Shown piece after piece: positions 1 through 6,060 of a stretch of DNA of 15,165 nt. The notes under the pieces are model-generated. The model saw nothing but the letters and a program-made list of their open reading frames with translations, searched no databases and was not told where the DNA came from. Source of the DNA: an uncultured Pseudomonadota bacterium (GTDB lineage Bacteria; Desulfobacterota_B; Binatia; UBA9968); NCBI GenBank assembly GCA_946478635.1, contig CAMLCX010000057.1, positions 1-15,165 of the forward strand, read 5' to 3'. Numbering within the stretch: the first letter of the stretch is position 1; every line of letters starts with the position of its first letter. Made by a program: the position numbers and the translations under genes.

Positions 1-130
1 TCCGTCGGAGTCCTTCGACGGTGCTCAGAGCCGGTCCTGAGTTCATCGAAGGAACAAGCGGAACGGATTTGAAGTCGTTGATGATTTTCCGTTCTGCTGA
101 GCTTGTCGAAGCATGAGGGTCTCGAAGCAT
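1..130. repeat. REP-like palindromic repeat cluster
   Basis: Several inverted repeats are packed downstream of the miaA stop. One pairs CCTTCGA (12-18) with TCGAAGG (46-52) and, inside it, CTCAG (24-28) with CTGAG (37-41), leaving a loop of about 8 bases. A second pairs AGCGGAACGGA (57-67) with TCCGTTCTGCT (88-98) with one mismatch. A further copy of the core, CTGAGCTTGTCGAAG, lies at 97-111, and TCGAAGCAT is repeated directly at 106-114 and 122-130. The TTCGACnnGCTCAG-type core resembles short intergenic palindromes that are dispersed in many bacterial genomes. No long T-run follows a stem on the minus strand, so I favour a dispersed repeat over a simple terminator for mutL-miaA. Copy number elsewhere in the genome cannot be seen here. 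Confidence 0.6.
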
Positions 131-144
131 TCCTGAAAGTTTTG

Positions 145-1068
145 TCAGCAGCCTTCTAGGAATCGGCTGACGCCTTGAAAGATTTCCTCCTGTTCCGCTT
201 CCGGATGATACCAGCGAATTTCACGGTCACGCCGGAACCAGGTGAGCTGGCGTTTAGCGAGGTTTCGGGTCTCCTGCTTCATCTCGATCGAAGCGCCGGC
301 CAAATTCACGGTTCCCTGGATCACGGCGCCCATTTGCCGATAGCCGACGCTGCACAGCGGCTTGAGCTGCAAACCGAATCCCAGCGAAACCAACCCTTGC
401 ACCTCTTCCAAAAACCCATTTTGCACCATTTGATCGCATCTGCGATTGATTCGTTCGTAGAGTTCGGCGCGATCGCGGGCCAAACCGATTTTCAGCAGAT
501 CGAACGGATCTTCGCCAAATGCATGCTCCTTTTGCCACTCGCTGAGAGGTTTGCCGGTGCTCTGGTACACTTCAAGCGCTCGGATGATGCGTTGCCGGTC
601 GTGCGGATGAATCGTCGCGGTCACGCTGGCGTCGATTGCGACCAACCGTTGATACAAGGACGCGAGTCCCTCCGCGTTTATCCGTTCTTCCAGATCCCGG
701 CGTATCTCCGGACTTTGCCCAGGACCGACAAACAGCCCGTGGGTCAACGCTTTTAGATAAAGCCCGGTGCCGCCGCACACGATCGGAGTTTTTCCACGAC
801 GGTGAACCTGCTCGATGGCTTCGGTCGCCAACCGGCGGAACAGCGCGGCGTTGAACTCCTCGTCGGGATTCACCACGTCGATCAAATGATGAGGCGCCCT
901 CTGTCGATCGGCTGGCGAGGGTTTGCCCGTGCCGATATCCATAAAGCGGTAAACTTGTTGCGAGTCCGCATTGATGATTTCGCCTTCCGTCCGTAGCGCC
1001 AATGCCAGCGCCAACTCGCTTTTGCCGACGGCGGTCGGGCCGAGAACGATGACGAGCTTGGGTTTCAT
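145..1068 (-). CDS. miaA: tRNA dimethylallyltransferase MiaA
   Basis: Transfers a dimethylallyl group from DMAPP to N6 of A37 in tRNAs that read codons starting with U; this is the first step of ms2i6A formation in the cytoplasm. The 307-residue protein is full family length. Visible motifs are the P-loop GPTAVGKS (about residues 10-17), DSQQVY (35-40, the conserved DSxQxY region), GGTGLY (99-104), HPHDRQRIIRALEVY in the middle and KRQLTWFRRD near the C-terminus. The frame is open further upstream to 1173, but that extension runs into the mutL coding region and has no family similarity; the ATG at 1068 directly precedes the canonical N-terminus KPKLVIVLG. It starts 29 bases after the mutL stop on the same strand, so the two are probably co-transcribed, an arrangement known in many bacteria. 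No strong Shine-Dalgarno is visible, consistent with coupling to mutL. Confidence 0.96.
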   Translation of the reverse strand: MKPKLVIVLGPTAVGKSELALALALRTEGEIINADSQQVYRFMDIGTGKPSPADRQRAPHHLIDVVNPDEEFNAALFRRLATEAIEQVHRRGKTPIVCGGTGLYLKALTHGLFVGPGQSPEIRRDLEERINAEGLASLYQRLVAIDASVTATIHPHDRQRIIRALEVYQSTGKPLSEWQKEHAFGEDPFDLLKIGLARDRAELYERINRRCDQMVQNGFLEEVQGLVSLGFGLQLKPLCSVGYRQMGAVIQGTVNLAGASIEMKQETRNLAKRQLTWFRRDREIRWYHPEAEQEEIFQGVSRFLEGC

Positions 1069-1097
1069 GGAACTCGCTTCAGAGCGCGGAGCCCGGG

Positions 1098-2834
1098 CTA
1101 GACGATACGCTTGAACAGGCGATCCAACTCTGCCTGGCTCCACTCGATCAACACCGGGCGGCCGTGCGGGCATTGGGTGGCAAAATCGATTTGGTCCAAG
1201 GCCTCGAGCAAGGCGCGCATTTCATGCGGCTCGAGCCTGCGATGGGCACGAATGACGCTGTGGCAAGCGATGGTCGCCAGACGATCTTCCAGATGCTGGC
1301 GCAGCTTCGACGAAGCGTCCACTTCGGCTAACTCGGCGACCATCTGGCGCACGATCTGGGCGTAATCGCCCTCGGGCAAGAGCGCCGGTACCGCCCTGAT
1401 GGCGTAGGAGCCGGGACCAAAGGGTTCGAGAGAGAAACCAAAACTCTCCATGACATCGAGCTTTTGGGCGACGAGCATCATCTCACCCGCGCTCAATTCC
1501 ACCGATTGCGGAATCAACAGGACCTGTCTCTCGACTTTGCCGTCATTCAATTGCCGCCGCAGCTTTTCAAACGCCACGCGCTCGTGGGCCGCGTGTTGAT
1601 CGATGAGCGTCAAACCGGACGGTGATGCGCACACCAGATAACAACCAAGAATCTGTCCTAAAACTTGCATGGATGAAAAGAAGCCTGGGGTTACAGAACC
1701 GGGCCGCTCCGGCATGGGGAACGCTTCGCGTAAAACGCCGGGTTCGCTCAAATTTGCTCGCGCAGGATCGGAGTACGGCAACGGCGCCTCGCGCACGGCA
1801 TGAAGGGTCGCCGGCCAAAGCGTCACAACTGACGGCGTGGGTTCTTTGGCCTCGATGCGGAGCGCCTGGCGGACGGCGCGCGAAACCTCGTCGTGCACAT
1901 CAGATTGGCGGCGAAATCTTACCTCGTACTTCGCCGGATGAACGTTGACATCGACTTCACCGAAAGGAATTTCGAGGAACAGGACAACAGCCGGGTATTG
2001 CCCCTTCATGAGCAAGCTCTCGTAACCGAACAGCACGGCGTGAGTCAGAATCTTATCACGCACGTAGCGGCGATTGACGAAGGTATAAACATGACGCGCG
2101 TTCGGAAAGGAGGTCGGCGCGGCGCTTAAATAACCGCGCACGGTGACATCTCCGGAGCCCCGCCGAAACAGCACCAGCCCCCCGGCCACATCTCGCCCCA
2201 GGACTTGCTGCAAACGGTCTTTGGGGTCGTTCACGGCAACGTAGTCTGCGATATTCCGTCCGTCGTGCTGGAGCCGAAAATGCACGGATGGAAAGGCCAG
2301 CGCCATCCGATTGACGACGTCACAGATATGGCTCAACTCGGTGGCCGGGGATTTGAGAAACTTTCGCCGCGCCGGCGTGTTAAAAAAAATGTCGTTGATT
2401 TCGATGGTCGTGCCGATGGCCGCCGCGCTCGGCGAAATTTCGTGTTTTTTTCCGCCCTCCAACCGCAGACGATAACCGCTCGCCGCGCCGGGCGGTCGGG
2501 AAAGAACTTCCATTCTGGACACGGAACCGATACTCGGCAGGGCCTCACCGCGAAAACCGAGAGTGGCGATGCGAAACAGGTCCGCGTCTTCTTTCAGCTT
2601 GCTGGTCGCGTGGCGCTCCACGGCGAGATCGAGATCCTCCGCGGTCATACCTTCACCATTGTCGGTGACGCGGATGACGGCGCTGCCGCTCCTCTCGACC
2701 CAGACGGAAATCTCGCTGGCGCCGGCGTCGAGGGAGTTTTCAATCAGCTCCTTGATCACCGACGCCGGCCGCTCGACGACTTCGCCGGCGGCGATACGGC
2801 TCGCCATTTCGTCGGATAGGATTTCAATCTTCAT
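1098..2834 (-). CDS. mutL: DNA mismatch repair protein MutL (endonuclease type)
   Basis: GHKL ATPase that links MutS mismatch recognition to strand removal. N-terminal ATPase motifs are clear: KELIENSLDAGA (E29, N33), DNGEGM (58-63), GFRGEAL (93-99) and FFNTPARRKFL (about 150-160). The transducer domain includes VNVHPAKYEVRF (about 297-307). A proline-rich linker (about 330-385) leads to a C-terminal dimerisation domain holding DQHAAHERVAFE (412-423), which matches the DQHA(x)2E(x)4E metal-dependent endonuclease motif, together with ACHSVIRAH (from 523) and CPHGRP (555-560). These are the hallmarks of nicking MutL proteins from organisms without MutH. At 578 residues it is slightly short, through a compact linker. 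A GGGAG Shine-Dalgarno lies 9 bases before the ATG (2844-2848 on the plus strand reads CTCCC). It is the first gene of the leftward mutL-miaA pair. Confidence 0.96.
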   Translation of the reverse strand: MKIEILSDEMASRIAAGEVVERPASVIKELIENSLDAGASEISVWVERSGSAVIRVTDNGEGMTAEDLDLAVERHATSKLKEDADLFRIATLGFRGEALPSIGSVSRMEVLSRPPGAASGYRLRLEGGKKHEISPSAAAIGTTIEINDIFFNTPARRKFLKSPATELSHICDVVNRMALAFPSVHFRLQHDGRNIADYVAVNDPKDRLQQVLGRDVAGGLVLFRRGSGDVTVRGYLSAAPTSFPNARHVYTFVNRRYVRDKILTHAVLFGYESLLMKGQYPAVVLFLEIPFGEVDVNVHPAKYEVRFRRQSDVHDEVSRAVRQALRIEAKEPTPSVVTLWPATLHAVREAPLPYSDPARANLSEPGVLREAFPMPERPGSVTPGFFSSMQVLGQILGCYLVCASPSGLTLIDQHAAHERVAFEKLRRQLNDGKVERQVLLIPQSVELSAGEMMLVAQKLDVMESFGFSLEPFGPGSYAIRAVPALLPEGDYAQIVRQMVAELAEVDASSKLRQHLEDRLATIACHSVIRAHRRLEPHEMRALLEALDQIDFATQCPHGRPVLIEWSQAELDRLFKRIV

Positions 2835-2896
2835 CGGTCACTGCTCCCGGACAAACAATAACGTAGCGAAAATGATCGGGCCAGGAAAGCACTCAG

Positions 2897-2924
2897 TTGA
2901 CATGGCGGCGGCGCGCCTCATAAT
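2897..2924 (+). promoter_or_regulatory. Sigma-70-type promoter of the BFN-PDZ gene
   Basis: A perfect TTGACA -35 box (2897-2902) is followed after 16 bases by CATAAT (2919-2924), five of six matches to TATAAT. Transcription would start near 2931 and give a leader of about 35 bases to the ATG at 2966. It lies in the divergent gap between mutL and this gene. Its position argues against a TTG at 2924, inside the -10 box, as the translation start. Confidence 0.75.
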
Positions 2925-2965
2925 TGCAGTTTGCCATGGACATCCGCCCCGCACCGGAGGCTACT

Positions 2966-3757
2966 ATGAGAATGCGCTATTGTCTGCTCATTGCTTTTTT
3001 TATTCTTCTGTCCGGGCCGGTCGTCCAAAGCGCGCAAGAACCCGCCTCCGTCGAAACCCGCGTCAAAACCCTATTCGTGGATCCTAATTCACAGACGCCC
3101 GTGGTCGTGCTCGAAAGCATCGCTGACAAAAAAACTTTGCCCATTTGGATCGGCGTGCCCGAAGCGCGTGCGATCGCCCTTGAACTGGAGCATGTTTCCC
3201 TGCCACGGCCGCCGACCCATGATCTGATTCGCAACCTTTTGCAAAGTCTGGGAGCAACGCTGCAGCGAGTGACCATCACCGAGCTGCGTGGTAGCACGTA
3301 CTTTGCGACGCTCTCCTTGTTCGTCAAGGAAAAAACCGCTCAAATCGACAGCCGGCCGAGCGATGCCATCGCGATCGCGCTGCGCATGAAAGCGCCGATA
3401 TTTGTCTCGACCCAAGTGTTGGCTAAATCGAAGCCGCTCCCGGTGGCCCCCGCGCGCGCTGAGGCTGCGCAAAAGAAATTGGGCCTGCAGGCGCAGGACT
3501 TGACCGCAGAGTTAGCCAAGCTGTTGGAGAGCCAGCAGCAAAAGGGCGTGCTGGTCACCGACGTGATGCTGGGCGGCGCCGCCATGAAGGCCGGGCTTCA
3601 ACGCGGCGACATCATTACAAAGGCGAACGAGCAGGCCATCGCTTCCACCACCGACCTCGAGACGACGATCCAATCCGCCAGGGCGGGAAGCCAACTCAAG
3701 CTCGAGGTCATAAAAAAAGGCAAGCCAACCACCATCGTGATCGACTTGCCTTCTTAG
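2966..3757 (+). CDS. Exported bifunctional nuclease (DUF151/BFN) domain protein with C-terminal PDZ domain
   Basis: The ATG at 2966 has GGAGG at 2956-2960 with a 5-base gap and gives 263 residues. Residues 1 to about 23 form a signal peptide: basic MRMR, a hydrophobic core LLIAFFILLS, then VVQSAQ as likely cleavage region. Residues about 28-150 match the bifunctional-nuclease family (DUF151): LPIWIGVPEARAIALEL, PRPPTHDLIRNLL and the signature DSRPSDAIAIALR followed by PIFVS. After an Ala/Lys-rich linker, residues about 185-263 form a PDZ domain of the HtrA type (GVLVTDVMLGGAAMKAGL, RGDIITKANEQAI). Most BFN proteins are cytoplasmic and plant or archaeal/bacterial members have been reported as RNase/DNase; an exported version with a PDZ suggests a periplasmic role tied to a protease or envelope partner. 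That role is inference. It is monocistronic, divergent from mutL and convergent with the UbiD gene. Confidence 0.85.
   Translation: MRMRYCLLIAFFILLSGPVVQSAQEPASVETRVKTLFVDPNSQTPVVVLESIADKKTLPIWIGVPEARAIALELEHVSLPRPPTHDLIRNLLQSLGATLQRVTITELRGSTYFATLSLFVKEKTAQIDSRPSDAIAIALRMKAPIFVSTQVLAKSKPLPVAPARAEAAQKKLGLQAQDLTAELAKLLESQQQKGVLVTDVMLGGAAMKAGLQRGDIITKANEQAIASTTDLETTIQSARAGSQLKLEVIKKGKPTTIVIDLPS
3711..3752 (-). terminator. Rho-independent terminator of the UbiD-family gene, inside the opposing coding sequence
   Basis: On the minus strand, downstream of the UbiD-family stop, AAGGCAAG (complement of 3745-3752) pairs with CTTGCCTT (complement of 3717-3724), and the second arm runs straight into seven T (complement of A at 3712-3718). 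The loop is long, 20 bases. The structure lies within the last 50 bases of the BFN-PDZ coding sequence. On the plus strand the tail is only TTCTT, so any rightward termination would be weaker. Confidence 0.55.
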
Positions 3758-3775
3758 TCAAGAACAGAGCGAGTT

Positions 3776-5215
3776 TTACTTTTTGCCGTTGGTTCCGAAA
3801 AGCTCCGCGCCCCACTTTTTGGCAGTCGCGTCGAGCACTTCCTTGCTCGATTCCGCCACAGGCGGAAAATCTTTCATCCATTCGTAGGGCCGCGTCGCAT
3901 CGAGAATCGCGCGCGAATTGAAGCCCTTTTTGGTCGGGTGAATCACCGGATCAAGCGGGCCGCTCCAGCAGCGCCGGAGAATGTCGATGTCCTGCTCCGG
4001 TTCGCAGCGGGTCGACATGGCCCAAATCACGTCGTCCGTATTCGAAGGGTCGATATCGTCGTCCACGACCACGACAAAGCGCCCAAGGTAAGCGCCGGCG
4101 TGACATTGTGATGCCACAATCGCAGCCTGCTTGGCATGGCCCGGATAGCGCTGCTTGATCGACACCACCATCATCAAGCGGCTGCCGCCTGAAACCGTCA
4201 GCCAAACGCCCTTGACGTCCGGCACGCCGGCTTTTTCCATCTCGTCCCAGATCAAAGCAGAACGAAGGTAGGAGCGATACCAGCCCAATTCCGCCGGCGG
4301 CCTGCCCGGAGGCGAGCCCAGAATGATCGGATCGTTGCGGTGATAGAGCCGCTTCACTTCTACCCAGGGTTCGGCGCGCTCCGCACTTGCATAGTACCCT
4401 GTCCATTCGCCGAACGGGCCCTCCACCTTCGGATTATCAAAATGCACATCGCCCTCGATGACGATTTCCGCGTTCGCCGGAATCGGCAGGCCGGAGTACT
4501 CGCCTTCGATCATCTCGAACGGCTCGCCGCGCAAACCGCCGATGAATTCATACTCGGGCACGCCGTAGGGCACTTCGATGCTGCCGGCCAGGAACGTCAA
4601 TGGATCATGGCCGAACGACATGGCGATCTTGAACGGTTTGCCGCTGGCAGCATATTTTTCGCGCTGAATGCGGCCGTGTTTACCCGGTGAAATGTAAAAT
4701 CCCAACTTGTTCTTGTCATGGATCATGACCCGGTAAGTGCCGTAATTGACCCAGCCTTCATCCGGATCGCGCGTGATATCGACGCTGCCCGTGCCGATAT
4801 AGCGGCCGCCGTCTTTGTCGTGCCAGAGCGGCGTAGGGAATTTAAACATATCGATGTCGCCGTCTTTGTAGACATTGTCGAATAGACCGCTTTTTTTGAC
4901 GAATTTCGCCGGCACCGGCTTGATGCTCTTGTAATTGTCTTTCCAGATTTTGACGAAATCCATTTTGGTTTCCCCCGAAGGGAGCCCCAGGGTGAGCGCC
5001 AGCCGCTTGCGCGATGAAAGCGAGTTGGATAACACCCGGTAGCCTTTCGGATAACCCTTGATGTCCTCGAAAAGGACCGCGGGGCCGTCTTCTTTGTGGG
5101 CCACGATTTCCGTGATCGCGCCGATCTCCAGATTCCAGTCACAGCCTTTCAGCGTCTTGAGTTCGCCCATCTCTTCGGCGATTTGGATCCAGTCTCTGAG
5201 ATCCTGATATTCCAT
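3776..5215 (-). CDS. UbiD-family decarboxylase
   Basis: Member of the UbiD family, reversible (de)carboxylases that use prenylated FMN made by UbiX, acting on aromatic or alpha,beta-unsaturated acids. Counting from the upstream ATG, the sequence shows VNYGTYRVMIHD with R163, then KVEGPFGEWTGYY with E266 and E271; the spacing matches the R173/E277/E282 catalytic set of fungal Fdc1. Further family marks are GSPPGRPPAELGW and VVVVDDDIDPSNTDDVIWA. Two ATG codons are adjacent (5218 and 5215). AGGAGG (plus-strand CCTCCT at 5221-5226) is 2 bases from the first and 5 from the second, so I chose 5215 (479 residues). The substrate cannot be read from sequence: ubiquinone-pathway UbiD is one possibility, but the absence of ubi genes nearby and the existence of many non-ubiquinone paralogues of this length in soil bacteria make a dedicated aromatic-acid enzyme as likely. 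No UbiX is in the window. Probably transcribed alone. Confidence 0.93.
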   Translation of the reverse strand: MEYQDLRDWIQIAEEMGELKTLKGCDWNLEIGAITEIVAHKEDGPAVLFEDIKGYPKGYRVLSNSLSSRKRLALTLGLPSGETKMDFVKIWKDNYKSIKPVPAKFVKKSGLFDNVYKDGDIDMFKFPTPLWHDKDGGRYIGTGSVDITRDPDEGWVNYGTYRVMIHDKNKLGFYISPGKHGRIQREKYAASGKPFKIAMSFGHDPLTFLAGSIEVPYGVPEYEFIGGLRGEPFEMIEGEYSGLPIPANAEIVIEGDVHFDNPKVEGPFGEWTGYYASAERAEPWVEVKRLYHRNDPIILGSPPGRPPAELGWYRSYLRSALIWDEMEKAGVPDVKGVWLTVSGGSRLMMVVSIKQRYPGHAKQAAIVASQCHAGAYLGRFVVVVDDDIDPSNTDDVIWAMSTRCEPEQDIDILRRCWSGPLDPVIHPTKKGFNSRAILDATRPYEWMKDFPPVAESSKEVLDATAKKWGAELFGTNGKK

Positions 5216-5218
5216 CAT

Positions 5219-5342
5219 GGCCTCCTAAAATTGCTGCGGATTTGAAATAAATCGGGGTGTCTAGTGTGAATGTATTCGACCTTAACGAAATTCCACCGTA
5301 GAATCAAGCTAACGCAATGCCCTTGAGAACACTGATAATTAA
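5219..5342. promoter_or_regulatory. Divergent intergenic region between the UbiD-family gene and hldE2
   Basis: Gap of 124 bases that must carry promoters for both directions. The strong AGGAGG ribosome site of the UbiD-family gene lies at 5221-5226 (minus strand). Toward hldE2 a TAGAAT at 5299-5304 is a reasonable -10 box, but the matching -35 region (around 5275-5280, TTCGAC) is poor. No clear operator palindrome was seen. Confidence 0.35.
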
Positions 5343-5849
5343 TTGAAAACAGCCGTTTATCATGCTACCTCAGACGGAGTGTCGAACAAGCTCAGGAGCC
5401 TTGAGGAGGCCGCCGACATAGCCGCCCAGGCGCGCAAAAGCGGCAAGCGCGTCGTCTTCACGAACGGCTGCTTTGATCTGCTGCATCGCGGCCATGTGCA
5501 TGTTTTGCGGCGAGCCAAAGCTGCCGGCGACCTTCTGATCGTCGGGCTCAATAGCGATCGTTCGGTGAAATCGATCAAAGGCCCTACGCGGCCGATACTG
5601 CCGGAGACCGACCGTGCTGAATTGATTGCCGCCATGGAGATGGTAGACTACGTCGTTCTATTCGACGACGCTGACCCCTACCGATTGATCGCCGCGATCA
5701 AGCCCGACGTGTTGGCCAAAGGCGGCGACTGGCGCGTCGAGAAAATAATCGGCAGCGATGTAGTCGCCCAGAATGGCGGACGAGTGGAAGTGATCCCGTA
5801 CCTACAAGGATTTTCAACGAGTGCGATTATTGAAAGGATACGAAATTAA
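5343..5849 (+). CDS. hldE2: D-glycero-beta-D-manno-heptose 1-phosphate adenylyltransferase (stand-alone HldE C-domain)
   Basis: Also called RfaE2/HldC-type. It converts heptose 1-phosphate and ATP to ADP-heptose, a late cytosolic step in LPS inner-core precursor synthesis. The cytidylyltransferase-fold HxGH motif is in [12 protein letters not shown] (H48, H51), with KGGDW (126-130) and the closing [11 protein letters not shown] (156-166). Length is close to stand-alone family members. The start is uncertain: the TTG at 5343 has no visible Shine-Dalgarno, and the first 16 residues lack family similarity; a GTG at 5379 would start just before the usual SLEEA N-terminus, but GGA abuts it directly. 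The kinase partner, hldE1, is encoded at 9774-10757 on the opposite strand, whereas enterobacterial HldE is a single fused protein. rpmB follows after one base. Confidence 0.92.
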   Translation: MKTAVYHATSDGVSNKLRSLEEAADIAAQARKSGKRVVFTNGCFDLLHRGHVHVLRRAKAAGDLLIVGLNSDRSVKSIKGPTRPILPETDRAELIAAMEMVDYVVLFDDADPYRLIAAIKPDVLAKGGDWRVEKIIGSDVVAQNGGRVEVIPYLQGFSTSAIIERIRN

Positions 5850-5850
5850 G

Positions 5851-6042
5851 ATGGCTAGAATTTGCTCGATTTGTGGAAAAGGAAGGTCGGTGGGTTACAA
5901 CGTCAGCCACGCCAACAACAAGACCAAGCGCTCCTGGCGGCCCAATCTGCAGCGCGTGAAAGCGAAATTTGAGGGACAAGTCAAACGCGCGCTGGTGTGC
6001 ACGGATTGCATTCACTCGGGCCGGGTGCAAAAAGTCGCATAG
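5851..6042 (+). CDS. rpmB: 50S ribosomal protein L28, zinc-binding (C+) form
   Basis: Small protein of the large ribosomal subunit, 63 residues. The N-terminus [11 protein letters not shown] and the central [10 protein letters not shown] and WRPNLQRVK are typical of L28. Two CxxC pairs (C5/C8 and C50/C53) form the zinc ribbon of the C+ version, the non-zinc-starvation type. The ATG at 5851 begins one base after the hldE2 stop; AAAGGA at 5833-5838 is 12 bases upstream, rather far, so translation may depend on hldE2. In many genomes rpmB sits with rpmG or alone; pairing with hldE2 is unusual to my knowledge. It converges on rel/spoT with an 18-base gap. Confidence 0.95.
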   Translation: MARICSICGKGRSVGYNVSHANNKTKRSWRPNLQRVKAKFEGQVKRALVCTDCIHSGRVQKVA

Positions 6043-6059
6043 TGACATCGTCACCGCGA
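6029..6059 (-). terminator. Rho-independent terminator at the end of the rel/spoT operon
   Basis: Directly after the rel/spoT TGA on the minus strand, TCGC (complement of 6056-6059) and GTGAC (complement of 6050-6054) pair with GTCAC (complement of 6042-6046) and GCGA (complement of 6035-6038) around a 3-base loop, with a small bulge. Five T (complement of A at 6029-6033) follow after one base. The T-run and one arm fall inside the last codons of the convergent rpmB. The plus strand lacks a T-run after the stem. Confidence 0.55.
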
Positions 6060-6060
6060 A

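Noticed and set aside
1069..1173. N-terminal extension of MiaA by 35 residues
   Set aside because: Would overlap the mutL 3' end, has no family similarity, and the ATG at 1068 precedes the canonical start.
2205..2819. 204-residue open frame on the plus strand opposite mutL
   Set aside because: Overlaps the MutL ATPase coding region completely; low-complexity Arg/Gly-rich product without family features.
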